Shown: piece by piece, positions 23,886 through 36,516 of the stretch
Layout: each line of letters starts with the position of its first letter
How positions within the stretch are numbered: the first letter of the stretch is position 1
Origin: Typha latifolia
Taxonomy: Eukaryota; Streptophyta; Magnoliopsida; Poales; Typhaceae
Direction of reading: 5' to 3'
Assembly: GCA_019914945.1 (NCBI GenBank)
Contig: CM034108.1
Location: forward strand, 1,002,001-1,066,000
DNA length: 64,000 nt
Translations under genes and position numbers: made by a program
Notes under the pieces: model-generated
The model's database searches: none
Told to the model about the DNA's origin: nothing
The model's input: the letters and a program-made list of their open reading frames with translations, nothing else

Positions 23886-25008
23886 ATGGAGAAGAAGATT
23901 GTTGAAGAGCTAGAGAAAGCTATCCATTTAGAAGAAGAAGATGAAGATGTGATGCTCCCCGGATTCCGCTTCCATCCCACCGACGAAGAGCTCGTCGCGT
24001 TTTATCTCCGGCGAAAGGTCGACAAGAAGGCACTGAGTATAGAAATCATCAGGCAGGTGGACATCTACAAGTTTGATCCGTGGGACCTCCCAAGTAAGTT
24101 CAAGCTCACTTGTTTCTTACCAAGTTTTATTACAACGTTATTGTTCAAATGTTTTTTTATTTGCTTCTTTGCATACAGAAGCTGGCACAGTTGGAGGTGA
24201 GAAAGAGTGGTACTTCTTTTGCTTGAGAGGAAGGAAGTATAGGAACAGCATAAGACCTAATAGGGTTACTGGATCCGGGTTTTGGAAGGCGACCGGCATC
24301 GACCGGCCGATATATTCCACCGGCGATGCCGGAGATTGCATCGGGCTGAAGAAGTCCTTAGTCTACTACCGCGGGAGCGCCGGTAGGGGCACCAAAACAG
24401 ACTGGATGATGCATGAATTCCGCCTTCCGCCGGCCGCCGGCAAGAACAATGACAACTCCTCCCTTGCAACCCAAGAAGCTGTGAGATTTCCTCCCCTTAG
24501 TTAATACTTAATTCTAACTCCGACCACTATTCTAAAAACTTAAGCTTATGTTGTAATATGAATTATGTTATTAAAAAAGTAGTGAAAGGAGTTTTATCTG
24601 AATGGATAAATGCAGGAGATCTGGACAATATGCAGAATCTTCAAGAGGAATGTTTGTCACAAGAAGTTCCCACAATACTGGAGAGAAGCAAATAGCAAGA
24701 ATATGACAACTGAGTCCAGTTCAAAGACAAGCAGCAGTCTGGAATCAGATGCAGGAGATGAGTACAAGTGCTTGGCAGCATCAAATGCTACACAATTACA
24801 TCCTAATTATTACTGTGAAGACAAGAGCCAACTATTCCCAGGTCAGTGGATTCCATTAGCTCCCCAAACTCCATCAACAGTGATGCATCAAAGCATTCCC
24901 AACCCTCCAATGATTGAGTTCTTGAAAGATGGCAACTGGGATGAGCTTGGAAGGATGATGGAGACCATGACAGATGCAAGTGCAGTTTATGAGTGTAGAT
25001 ATATTTAG
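23886..25008 (+). CDS. NAC-domain transcription factor, JUNGBRUNNEN1 (NAC042)-like
   Basis: Nuclear DNA-binding transcription factor. Exons 23886-24093, 24179-24480 and 24616-25008 give 300 aa. The NAC domain runs from about residue 24 ([22 protein letters not shown]) through [40 protein letters not shown] and [14 protein letters not shown] to about 181 ([11 protein letters not shown]). The text, and the tail with [11 protein letters not shown] and a final NWDEL-type motif, resemble Arabidopsis JUB1/ANAC042, a hydrogen-peroxide-responsive regulator of stress and longevity. That assignment is by recall of the family, so only 'JUB1-like' is claimed. The acidic N-terminus (residues 11-22) is ordinary for this clade. 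The intron positions match the usual NAC structure. Confidence 0.92.
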
Positions 25009-25418
25009 AGCACTATATTTTTCGTACCTCTCATCTTATATGTAAGAAGAATAGTTAAATCAAAAAGAAAAGAAAAACAGAATAGTTAATCACATTGTGA
25101 ATTAGAATTCAAGCTCTAGGGAAAAAGTGAGAACATGAATTATTTTTTAGGCGTCATAGTTGACAAAATCAACTACTTTTATTAGTCTTCAGAGAGAATA
25201 TCGTAATCCTAAACCAAAAGTTATCCTGGGTCATATCTGGTAGATCTAGAAGTTTGACATAGTGTTCAAATTGACATCAAATTGTTGAAATATGGAGAAT
25301 ATTTTATTCACTATAATTGAAAACATACAAAAATCAAAACAAAAGAAACGAAGAGAAAAGAATTAAAAGATGGCCTTCAGAGCGATAGGAGCTACCGCGG
25401 ATATCCATCATAAGGCCA

Positions 25419-25673
25419 GGTGGGTATCGGAATAAAAGGGGGGAATAGGAATAAAGGGGGAGGATAAGAATAACGCGAGCAGCGGATTTAGGGATTCAGA
25501 TTGAAAACTACATGGCTAAAGGAGATTAGCCCATCACGATAATCTCAGAGGATTAGATGGATTTGCTTGGGATAAGTTCTCGTCTCCACATGGATAAATC
25601 CGCCGCTTCCAGAGCTATTCGCCTCCCTTACCCCATTCTCTATTCTCCCAACCTTTTGCCCCAAATACCCACC
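25419..25673. mobile_element. MITE-like element with GGTGGGTAT inverted termini
   Basis: Begins GGTGGGTATCGG and ends CCAAATACCCACC. The arms stay complementary inward (GGGGGAGGATAAG..., GCGGATTTA at left against TAAATCCGC, CCTCCCTTA, CATTCTCTATTCTCCC at right) over about 75 bases. Length 255 bp with no coding capacity. Target-site duplication not resolved. Confidence 0.55.
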
Positions 25674-26734
25674 AACTAAAGAATTAAACCCTAATCTGGG
25701 ACTTATATAGGTAGCTGGAGATATCGCCCGAGTCGCGACTCGTCCCCGACTTAGCGAGTCGGTAAGGAAAAAAAAAAAAGTTCTTTTCCTTTCTTAATGT
25801 CGCGGTTTATTTCAATTTACATCCTACCCTGGATTTTAATATTTCTAATTCGACCCCTACTTTTTTTTTTTAAAGTTAAATCATATAAAGCACCTTACTT
25901 AGGGTGTTTAATGAAAATCCAATTGGGTATCTGAGGGTCTTCTTGTGTTTTACTGAAACTCAGGAATTAAAATGAAAGTACTTTAAAACGGTGTAAATCA
26001 CAATAAACACATTTATTAAATATTACGGAGAATCTAAGCAGTCTCCGGTCGATTAACGAACTTAGTAAAACATGAATTTTACCTAAACTGCTGATTTGGC
26101 ACCCAATCAACTGCTTACTTGTTTGGTCGACCAGGAACAATCTAACATTATAAGGGTGATTGAAAGGTCTATGAAAACGAAGGGAATTGAGAGAGATTCT
26201 ACAACCTTAGAAAGTGAACAAATTATTGAGCTAATGCAAAGGGGGGTAAATGGATAAATCGAAATGCACCGGAAGTAGCTATTTTAATGTCTCAGAATTG
26301 GACTATGAGGGGAAAAAGAAGGCTATAAGATATCATCAATATGTTGCTCACTATAGAGAGAAGAATATGCAGAGCAAACAAAAGTCATCTCGAGAAAACG
26401 ATGACTGCAGAAAAATTGCACCAGTGAAGTGTGCAGAGCTCAACCTGGCAAGATTGATGTTCACACAGCAAAGCAGAAAAGAGGAAGATCTTACGATGCC
26501 GCTGTATCACTTTCCTCGCTTTCATCTTTGTTAAAAGATATCCTACAGCCATGAAAAGAAAAATCGACAACTAAATAAAGTGAGATCTTGCTTTCAAGAT
26601 TGTAGTGGAAGTTCAAAGTTAAGAGTAGCAGAAAGTAGAAATACGACTTTTGTCCTGTGCTTGCTCATATACAAGTCCGACCGTCAGAGTCTCACGTATG
26701 GTTAGCATCGTACTAAAAGTAAACATAATTTTAC

Positions 26735-26931
26735 TAGACCTTCTAAACTATTACTTTTGTATACACTTTCTCTAAACTTTTTTATTAAGTATATACACTA
26801 TCTAAACTACGAAAAAAATTATTATTATATGGACTCCTAAACTTAAAAAATTTGGTTCAAAAGAGTGTATATGATAAAAAAAAATTTTGAAAAATATATG
26901 TGGCAAAAAGTAATAATTCAAAAGCTCTAAC
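26735..26931. mobile_element. MITE-like element with AGACCTTCTAAACTATTACTT arms
   Basis: The left end, AGACCTTCTAAACTATTAC, is inverted at the right end as GTAATAATTCAAAAGCTCT. Inner parts (TATACACTTTCTCTAAAC against its complement) also pair. About 197 bp, non-coding. Confidence 0.5.
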
Positions 26932-27254
26932 AGGAATTATCCCTTAAAAGTTTCATCATTTGACTTCTCAACAAAGACTAACAATTAGAACTTATTAATA
27001 TTGAATCATCTATCTGGTTTTGCAAGATTCAAAAAAACAAACAAGTGTTTAGATAGTGTGTAATTTGTTTTATTACAGGCAGCACTACAGGAGCTAAATT
27101 ACCAGGATTTATCCTCAAAAGTTAATGTAACAAAATTCGAATAGCTAAGCATGGAAGAAGTACGATTCCTTTGAGTTAATAAGCGTAAGAGCACCAAAAA
27201 TTTAAAACGAGGTTGGAATGCAATGTATATTTAATTTAAGATCAAAGTAGCTTT

Positions 27255-30019
27255 CTACAACCTTTGTGAGAGTAATTTTTCCTCCGACAGAGCCTTCTCT
27301 AGCCTCTCTTCAAATGGTGTTGCATGCCAACTAACTTTCTGATCCTGTCCAAACAATGAAATTTCATTAATATAGGTATGTTGTCATCATAAAGGCTACA
27401 AGATACCAGAGAAAACTTACTTCTTTATACTTGTTTGTTGAATTGGGAATGCCATTTCTATCCCAACTTTTAGGAGATATACGATCAGGTTCCTCATCAT
27501 TCCAGTGTGCTGCAACCATTCCAATAATGGGTCTGTCTCCATCGGAGCTCTTTCCAGAATGAGATTTATCCCTTCTAAACATCTCACTCACTTCCTTATT
27601 AGCACTTGGAGGCTTCAACCACTGAGATAAACTTGCAACCACAAGATCAGGATCATCCTGATCGAGTGGTATCTTCCTTCCCAAAGGTGTCATATTTGTA
27701 CTTGGCTTCTCCCGAAGTGAATTGTTAGCACTGGAGGCTGCACTTATGTGTTGTCTTCTCTCGTTACCAGGAGATGTGAACTCCAGGGAATGGTAGAGTT
27801 TAGAATCCTGTGATGCTGAAGTTTGGGATGTCATTTGTGACTTCTTTCCTGTATCTAGACTAGCATTCTTTTCCTGCTCAGGAATATCCTGTGATTGGCC
27901 AGGCTCATAGGAACCTTCTTTCAGCACTTTCCATTGAGAGAAGCTCTCAACAGGATTCAGAACTGGATATACATACTGAGTGCGGATCCGAGCATTTTTC
28001 CCACTTCTGAGATTCTCAAAGTTACCTGGATAAGCAGTTGCTGGTGTATACATTTCCTCAGTCACTTTTAGTGGGGTTGGAAAGGGTGAATGTTTAGAGC
28101 CAAACATTGGAATCTGCTTGTCTTCTCTTTTAATAGGAGTTGCATCTAACGAGAAACTGCTCATCCAGGATTCTTCAAGTCCAGGCTCATGCTTTACACC
28201 TTCAAAGTGCAGAGACTTGCTTGAAGAATCTGAACGTAAAGCACCCACGTAATGCCTTGATGATTGATGTCCCTTACAAGTAGAGCTACATGAAAATCAA
28301 ATGTAAAATTATAAGAAGCTGAATTTCTTCAGTTGTAATAAAATTGTAAAATGACCTAAAAGGTAGAAAGCCTCCAATGGTTCTACCTTCCAGTTTCTGG
28401 AAAACCAGAACTTTCATGGGACTCTGCTGGAGATCCGAGAAGCTCAGCATTTTTTCCTTCCATGAGAAGCACCCTGCCGGACATACTTGGAAGCCATGAG
28501 CTAATGGAAGGAATCCCATCCTTATCATGACTTCCTGCATTTATATTTTCAGAAGTTTTTCGAATTTCTGCAGGAGTTTCTAGTAGAGCACCACAAGATT
28601 TGAGGAACTTGGCCTGTTTAACCTCTTTAACTTCAGCATGATGGAAGTCAAACAGAGAGCATTGCAAGTTCTTAAAGAGAGAGTTTAAAACAGTGATAAG
28701 CAAGACATACTGAAACCAGAAGCATAGAGATGTAAAACAGTTTCTTGTAAGGTACGGACATGAATCGCTTCCGTTGTGAACAAAGTTAGCAGTCCGCCTT
28801 GATATAACCTTAGGACTGAAGGAGGGGGGCTTGCTTATTGGTTGCATTTGTCAGTAGACCAAAATAGTGATTTTTAGACTAGTCTTACTGGACTCACAGA
28901 TTCTATCTGAAAATCTCCTTTTATTTTTTGAATGACCACTATTGTTCAAGATTGTGAAGTCAGACATAAAGGAAGTGTGCAAGGAGACTTTTTCTCACTG
29001 CTATAAATTTATAGAAAGAAAGTGGCAAACAAGAATTGGGCAATTTCAGTACCTCAGTGTCAAGTTTGAAAGAGCAAATAAGCAGCAGAAGATCATCAAA
29101 AAGGAGTTAGAACCTAACAAAATGCATAGTTTAAGTCAACTAAACCCTGTTTTTGAAGCATCCACTAGAATTATTTGCAACTAAGTTGATATTAAGATAG
29201 AAAGATAATTGTTTTTTTCCTTATCCTAGTTGACACTTGCTATTAGTATGATATTACAAAATACTAGGAGATCAGTGAGACCATGTATATGTTCTTTTTA
29301 GTGTAGAAATGGTACATCTCCACTTCATCCTGAAGTAATTAGATCAACCTCTCGGTGCTTGATCACAATGTGTTAATCAGCAACGAACGCTAAGAACAGG
29401 ATTGCATAGTCCTAGCTTGATAGCAACGTAGAAGGACATTGAATCTTACTTGCATGTAAAAGAATCATCAACCAGAGTGACAATTAAACAAGATTTACAA
29501 AATCCATCAAGTTAGAACAAAATATGTCCTGATATATAGGAGCTTAGAATAAATAGATCACCCCCCAAAACAATTTTGATGAATTAAAAAATTGTTCGGA
29601 TAAATACCTCGTATTGTAATTCTCTATCTGAACTAACTTTGTCGATCTTTTGTTGCGAATTTAGATAGTCGGCTTGCTCACAAGGAGAATCTTCCTCTTC
29701 TAATAAGATACAAAGCGACGGAAAGATAAATCCACAACAATCGTTATAAATCACCACTGTACATTTTCAAAATTGCAGGCATCGATCATTACCTTCGCGC
29801 AAGAAGAAGGAAGCTAGTTTCTTCGACACCAATTTCTCCCCATTAATCTACCGATTCGACAACAAAAGAACCCCTAATTCGTCAAAATTGATGAGCCATA
29901 CAAAGGAAAAGGTCTTCGAATCCACTTACCACCTCGCTCCTTGAAGCGATCGAGCTGGAGATTAGATGATTCCTTCGCTCGCCGTCCTTGATCCGAAAGC
30001 AACCAAACAAGCAGCCCAT
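27255..30019 (-). CDS. JASON: JASON, meiosis II organisation protein
   Basis: Homologue of Arabidopsis JASON, which keeps the two meiosis II spindles apart; loss gives unreduced pollen. Six exons on the minus strand: 30019-29930, 29847-29793, 29699-29608, 28613-28387, 28285-27421 and 27344-27255. They total 472 aa with closing phases. The N-terminus MGCLFGCFRIKD carries a Gly2/Cys3 pair that could be lipid-modified. Exon 4 holds LKSCGALLETPAEIRK, a family signature. The C-terminal block RPIIGMVAAHWNDEEPDRIS...GIPNSTNKYKEDQKVSWHATPFEERLEKAL is the most conserved part. The middle is Ser/Pro/Lys-rich and probably disordered. The start was chosen from the conserved MGC-FGCF beginning. A LINE has landed about 380 bases upstream of the ATG. 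Confidence 0.88.
28700..29600 (-). other. JASON intron 3 (about 1 kb)
   Basis: Non-coding intron from 29607 to 28614 on the minus strand. The plus-strand frame at 28942 lies within it and is not supported. Confidence 0.6.
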
Positions 30020-30380
30020 TTGCCTCGCGATCGACGAAAACCCTAAGCTCGATTTCTTCTCTATGATAAGCTTCGGTGCTTCGGAAAGGATGGCGAGGTT
30101 GGAGGAGAGTGAGTGAGAGGAGCTTATTGGGTTTTTGGTTCCATGGAGGCGTTTAATTGGGAAATTTGAAATTTAAATTGGCAGCTACGAGGGAAAGAAT
30201 GGGAAATTTGGAGGCCGACGTTTTCCTGCACCAGTTATGAGTGGAGAGATCGTCTCCATTCCCAGATGCAGGAATTCTCTGTATCTTGTACGTGGCAGAA
30301 CGGATCTACTAACTTCCTGTAGTCGAAACTGCAGAAGATCGTAACCTTAGATTCATCAAAAAAAATTTCTTTTTGTATAA

Positions 30381-30396
30381 AATGAGACCGCCCTCT
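30381..30396 (+). repeat. Target-site duplication, 5' copy
   Basis: AATGAGACCGCCCTCT, 16 bases, identical to 36555-36570, brackets the LINE. Confidence 0.9.
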
Positions 30397-30505
30397 ACCT
30401 ATCCTCTCCACCAACGCCAGAGCCCCGAAAATAAAAATTCTCTCGGGATCTCACGCGAAGCCTCGGCGACGGAGTGGCGATATCGGAGTGGCGGACACTT
30501 GGGGA

Positions 30506-32406
30506 ATGGAGGGACCTTCCCCACCGGCTGATGCTGGTGGGGGAAGTAGCGAGCCAAGAGAAGACTGTAACGAAAAGGGGAAGGAACGAGAAGACATGAA
30601 TAGATCGTGGGCATCGGTTGCAAAGGAAGGGAAGCCGGCCAACGGCACCAACGGACGCATTCCGGAGGAGATTCTGGAGAAGTTAAGAGAACAAACTGAA
30701 GATTGTATCATTATAGACCTAGAAGTACTGGAGAAGTGCAGGAACCGGTGGAAGCTCACGCTGTTCGGAAGGTTCTTAGGGAGGAGTATCCCTCTAGAAA
30801 TGCTCAAGCGCACACTGATCAGACTTTGGAACGGAATAGACAAGTTCGCTGCCTCGGACATGTCTGGAGGGTATTATTTGTTTCGTTTCGAGAAGGAGGA
30901 GGATATGGTGCACGTCCTCACAAAAGGGCCGTGGACTATATACAAGGAAGAGTACTCAGTCTCATTCCGTGGAGGAACAATTTCAGACCTACAGCGAAGC
31001 GTTTACATCTTGCTCCGGTATGGATCCAACTACATAATTTGCCGCAGGAGTACTGGGAACTAGAAGCGTTGGTTCCGGTGGCTGGGTATTTCGGGAAGCC
31101 ACTGAGGGTGGACGAGACAACACTGGACCACACGAGGAGCAGGTTTGCTAGGGTGTGTGTGGAGATTGATCTCCAGAAACCATTAAAGAAGGCGGTATGG
31201 CTTGGACCAAAGGAAGACCAGGTGGACCTCCGAGTGGTCTATGAAAATATACCGGTATTCTGCTACCTTTGTGGCAGGATAGGGCACCGGGCAGCAGGGT
31301 GTGAACACAGGAAGGAAGAAGCGAGGAAGCAAGGAACCGAGCAAGAGAAGTGTGAACAGACTGGAAATGAAACGGAGACCATGCAATATCCGATGACGGA
31401 ACAGGATACGACCTATGGACCGTGGTGCACGATGAGGAGGCGGAGACGAAAGGTGGTGCAACCGCAGATGGCGCAGAACACGGCAGCGCTGACTCCGATG
31501 GAGCAGATGAGAGAGGTGAAGGCTGAAGGAGCGAAGACATGGTCTAGGAAAGAGAGGCCAGAAGCGAGTAAGGTGAACTTTCATCAAAATGGGAGGAGTA
31601 CGGAAATACCAGGCAAAAGGTGCAATGGGAAGGAGAACCTGGCAGAACAGACCAAGACGCTTCCTAGGACTACTAGACAAGTCAAGGAAGCTGGCCAACA
31701 GAAGGAGAGCTCGAGTTTCCATACGGATAAGGGAACGTCAGCCAAAGGGAAAGGAAAGATTTCCGGAGCCATGCACAGCTGGGAGCATCAGGCGAGTAAC
31801 ACGAAGACGGTTAAGGTGGTGGAAACGAAAAGTGATGACTCACCTTTAACTGGCGGGTTGAAACAAAGGAAGGAGGACAAAGGGAGGTCAATACAAGATG
31901 AGAGGAAGACGTGTCAAGAGAAGGACAAGGCGACCCCACTTGAGTGGGATGGAATAGTGGAGCTGGACTGCAGAAGGATGGAAGTGACGCAGGACTGGGA
32001 TTCTGTCAACATCAATGGGACAGTAATCAAGCTAGGGACAGGGGACGATCGCGGCCGTAGATCATCCTTCACGGCAACAAAGAAAGAGCAACGTGGAACC
32101 AAAGCACCAAAATACCCAGAGGATATCTACAATGATGGTATCGCGACTACCGGATCGAGGCCACCTGAGGAGAAGAGGGGACCGTCCGAAGGACACTGCT
32201 CAGCGGTCAGAAAGCTCAAGGAGGCGCTGACGAAACCACTGGATACTGGGCATGAGCCTATGGATCTAGAAGGGCAAAGAGAAAACCAGTGGGCTTTGGT
32301 CTGCATTACAAACAACACAGACGGCAATGCACAGACTAATGAAGCGAGAGAGACGGTCAGAAGGGACCAGGATGAATCCGCCACAAAGCGTGGCAGACTA
32401 GAGTAA
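30506..32406 (+). pseudogene. LINE ORF1 (RNA-binding, CCHC zinc knuckle), frameshifted
   Basis: The first part (30506 to about 30955) encodes a DUF4283-like segment (WKLTLFGRFLGRSIPLEML, SGGYYLFRF, DMVHVLTKGPWTI). The homologous frame then shifts near 30955-30975 into the frame that ends at 32406 (LIPWRNNFRPT, APVWIQLHNLPQEYW). The zinc knuckle CYLCGRIGHRAAGC lies near 31260-31305. The rest is Lys/Glu/Arg-rich linker. ORF1 of this type coats the element RNA. A one-base indel explains the shift. Confidence 0.85.
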
Positions 32407-32422
32407 CCCTATATTGTGTCTT

Positions 32423-35400
32423 ATGTTTAGAGCAATATTTTGGAACTGTCGAGGAGCCTTGAAAAAGGATGTACTGGACAGATGTCGTGATCTAAACAGA
32501 GAACACAAGGTGGATTTTATTTGTTTATTGGAAACCCATACAAACTGGGCGAAAGCAAAAATGGTGGCGTGGATAATGGGAAGGAACTGGTCCTCCTTCT
32601 CGGTGCCGGCTGAAGGAGTATCCGGAGGATTAATAATGATGTGGAAGACTGCAGTTGGTTACGTGGACGTGGTGGCGGTGTCGAGATATGCGGCACACAT
32701 GGTGGTCTCCTCGGTGGAAGGCGAAACATGGCTGGTGACTGCAGTCTATGCAAGCAACCGGCTGGAGCAACAGATCCAGCTGTGGGAGGAACTACTGGGT
32801 TTAGGTTCTCTGGGTTTACCGTGGGTAGTCGTTGGCAATTTTAATGCGATACTCTCAACGGAGGAAAAAAGAAGTTTTGCTCGGGTGACGCTTGGGCCGA
32901 AGTCATCCGCTTTCGCTAAGTTCGTAGAGGAGGCGGGAGTCTGCAACTTGGGCTTCGAAGGAGTGTCGTTCACCTGGTGTAACAATCAGAAAGGGGACAA
33001 GAGAATCTAGGTCAGATTAGATCGAGCGCTGGCGAACCCTGAGTGGGTGCGAAGGTATCCACGGAGTCGCGTGGTACACCTGGATAGATCAGCTTCGGAT
33101 CATGCACCCTTACTCGTCATGGTTCCGAAGGAGGTGGAAAGTAGACGGAGGCCTTTTAGATTTGAAATGTACTGGACGGAATACGATAGCTGCAGGCGCA
33201 TCATGGAGGAAGTTTGGAGAGAAGACGTGCATGGGAACCCCATGCATGGGTTCACACACAAAACGGCGAACTTGCAACGACAGCTGAAAGGGTGGAGCAG
33301 ATCGCAGATAGGTCACCTGGAGACCCAGCTGCAATCCGTGAAGGCCGAGATTAAGGAGCTAGAAGAGCTGGACGCTGTTGGTACCCTGGATGAGGGGGGA
33401 AGCACCAAGCTGAGAAGCTGCTACAACAGGAAGGCAGCCTTAAGCAGACAATTAAATCTAAAGTGGCTACAGCGGTCACGTCTGAGATGGGTGCAAGAGG
33501 GAGATAGAAACACACATTTCTTCCACCTTACGACGACGATGCGGGGAAGAAGGAACAAGATACAAGGACTCCAGTCGGAGGCAGGTTTATGGGTTCAAGG
33601 GCATGATGAGATAGAGAAGAGCTTTCTCGAACACTACGAGGAACTATGGGGATCAACCCATGACGATGCCTGGACATTACCGGAGGGACTGGACCTACCG
33701 GGCATCTCAGCGGAAGACTGTATCAACCTGCTGAAACCAGTGGACAATGTCGAGATCTTGGAAGCCCTTCGAAGTATGCCTACCGGCAAGGCGCCAGGCC
33801 CTGATGGGATACCGATGGAAGTCTACACATTATACTGGCAGGAGGTTGGGAACAAGCTTTGCGACGCGGTTAAACACTTCTTCCAGCATGAAGGACTCCC
33901 TCGCCAGTGGGGGAATACTTACATCACCTTGATACCGAAGGTGGAGAAATCGGCTACGGTGCAAGAGTTCCGGCCGATATCCCTATGCAACGTGGCGTAT
34001 AAAATCATCGCCAAAGTGCTGGTCGGAAGGCTACGGGGGCTCCTACCGCAGCTGGTGGATACAGAGCAGGCGGCTTTCATCAAAGGCCGGAATATCTACG
34101 ATAATATTCTGGCGGCACAGGAGGTGGCTCATTCAATGGTCAGTGGAAGGTACCTGAAACCGATGATGATGCTCAAACTGGACATGGAAAAGGCATACGA
34201 TCGAGTTAGTTGGAAGGCAGTGCTGGGGGTGATGGAAGCAATGGGTTTTCCGGCCAAGTGGTGCCGATGGATCAATGCATGTATCAAATCTCCGAGATAT
34301 GCAATCCTTGTGAACGGCTCACCGTCAAGGTGGATAACGCCCCACCGTGGGCTGAGACAGGGGGACCCGCTCTCCCCTTATCTATTCCTACTCGTGTCTC
34401 AGATACTATCTAGCTTGCTGAAGGATCGCATGACGCGAGGGCTATTGCAGGGCTACCGAGTTGGAGATGTTCACCTTTCGCACCTACTGTACGCGGACGA
34501 CTTATTAGTCACGGTGGAAGCTTCAGCTCAGAATGTGAGTGCCATTCAGGAGTGCCTTCAGGTCTACTCTAGCGTAACTAACCAAAAGGTGAATGTTGCG
34601 AAATCGGAGCTGTTCCTGCCGGAGTGGATGGAGGCTAGGGAAGCGGACAACATCCGCAGTTTGTTGGGTCTACCGAGGGCCAAAATGCCGTTTAGGTACC
34701 TTGGTGTACCTATAGCTGGGAGGAGAGTCAGCGTTCAGGATCATAGCTGGCTGGTGGAGCGCCTAACGAAGAAATTGGCAGGATGGAAACGTAACAGCCT
34801 ATCCTTTGCGGGTCGGCTCACTCTACTGAGAAGTGCCTTGATGTCTATCCCTAACTATTGGATGAGTTGCACCTGGATACCAGATACGGTACTGGAGAAG
34901 ATCAACAAGATAGCGAGAGCTTTTCTGTGGGGCAGAGGAGAACGTAAGGGTCTACACCTGGTAAGCTGGGAAATGGTGACACAGCCGAAGAAGAGAGGAG
35001 GCCTAGGTGTGAGGAGACTTAAGGAAACAAGGAGCAGTTTGCTTGGCAAGCAGGTTTTTCGCATCCTAAATGGCGAAGATGCGCTATGGATACGAATCAT
35101 GGATGGGAAATACGGTGGTTTGCATCCGTGGGGGCAAAGGAAGTGGAAGGATGCGTCGTGGATCTGGAGAGGCATAACTGCAATAGCAGATGCCATCAAA
35201 ATGGGGTGCCGAAAGCTAATAGGAGACGGGACGGGCTCGAGTGTAGCTGATGACCCGTGGACCTCCGCCGTGCCGTGGAGGTGGCAACCGCGAACCATCA
35301 AACCAGAGTTCCTAAGACCGGAGCTGACAGTGGCGGAGCTTCTGAAGAGGAGAGAGGGCAACGGCCAAAACATGGTTGACGAAGTAGGTGTTGAGCTGGC

Positions 35401-36516
35401 AGTCGAGATGGCATCCATCTCACTAGGAAAGGAAGGGTCAAAGGACACATGGATCTGGTGGCCTCACCCCATGGGGACCCCCACGGCGGCTGCAATATAT
35501 CGAGTCCTACGGCCTATTGAAGACGATAACTGGAGCGGCTGGGGGGAGTGTGGAAGTTGAAGGTGGCGCCACGAGTGAGGCTGTTCTGCTGGAAGCTACT
35601 GAGGGGTAGATTACCGACCAAAGAGAGACTGCATGCTCTACGGATCGGAGGGGACGATAAATGCAGCCTATGTGGGCTGTTCTCAGAAACGATAGAGCAT
35701 CTGTTCTATGGGTGTAGGTATAGCAAAGAGGTATGGACCATACTGGGTCAGGTGCAACCGGAATTAGAGAAGATGGGGAGCTTCATCGGACCGGAATGGA
35801 TCACAGCGGAGTGGGGGCGATGCAGGAACGGAAGCCTCGCCGGAATACGGGAACTGTTAGCAACCACGTGCTGGGGCATCTGGAAACAACGAAACCGCAT
35901 AGTGTATGGTGAGACGAGGGAGGCAGCATGCTTGGTGGCCAAAAGAGCTCAGCACTTGACTGAGGAATATAATCTACCCAGGATCGGTGATCCACCAAAG
36001 AGGATACTGAAGGTAGGCGGATGGTGCCGGCCTCCGAGCGGTTGGGTGAAGGTGAACACGGACGGAGCATTCCACTCCGGAGCGAGCCAGGCGGGAGCTA
36101 GAGCTATCGTTCGGGACCACAACGGAGGAGTGGTGCAGGTCCGGTGGGAGCCTATACCAGCGGTGTCTCCACTCCACGCGGAGGCTTGGGCGATGCTAAT
36201 GGGGCTTAACTTACTGAGTAGGGAACAGGCTACACAGGTGGAGTCGGACTCGGAACAATCAGTGAAGGTTTTGAGGGAGGAGAGGCCATGCCCTTGGCAA
36301 ATCCAGGGCATTGTGTGGGAATGTAAGGCCATATTAGCCAAGGTGGGAGAGTATTCCATCACCCATGTAAACTGATTAAGAAACAAGGCTGCGGATTGGG
36401 CAACACGTAAAGGCTTGGGTGCGACCCAGATCGGAGCTCTCCGAGAGGGGGACCCTATGCCACATGAGTTGTACGTCCTGGTTCAGATGGACAACTGTTC
36501 ATCCAGGAATTCTTAA
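32423..36516 (+). pseudogene. LINE ORF2 (endonuclease, reverse transcriptase, RNase H), disabled
   Basis: APE-type endonuclease begins at 32423 (AIFWNCRG, FICLLETHTN) with a GNFNA where the family has GDFNA. A TAG at 33008-33010 interrupts it; the same frame resumes with RLDRALANPEW and SDHAPLL. Reverse transcriptase spans about 33750-34600 (KAPGPDGIP, FRPISLCNVAYKI, LKLDMEKAYDRV, LRQGDPLSPYLF, YADDLL at 34490). A shift in a G-run at about 35541-35546 moves to the frame starting 35548, which holds the zf-RVT region (VAPRVRLFCWKLL). The RNase H region (VNTDGAFHSG) starts near 36050. A TGA at 36373 interrupts it and the last stop is at 36514. Inactive. Confidence 0.93.

Larger units (their letters stand above)
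25009..27250. other. Intergenic region with two MITE-like elements
   Basis: No gene is supported. It contains foldback elements at 25419-25673 and 26735-26931, A/T runs, and a 94-codon frame at 26250 that lacks any recognisable feature. Confidence 0.5.

Noticed and set aside
26250..26534. 94-codon frame with an ATG
   Set aside because: No recognised domain, in a transposon-rich gap; no splice partners found.
28942..29184. 80-codon plus frame
   Set aside because: Lies inside an intron of JASON on the opposite strand.
30703..31150. Start of the second ORF1 frame taken as a separate gene
   Set aside because: The first 80 codons are an out-of-frame reading of the DUF4283 region; real homology resumes only after about 30960.
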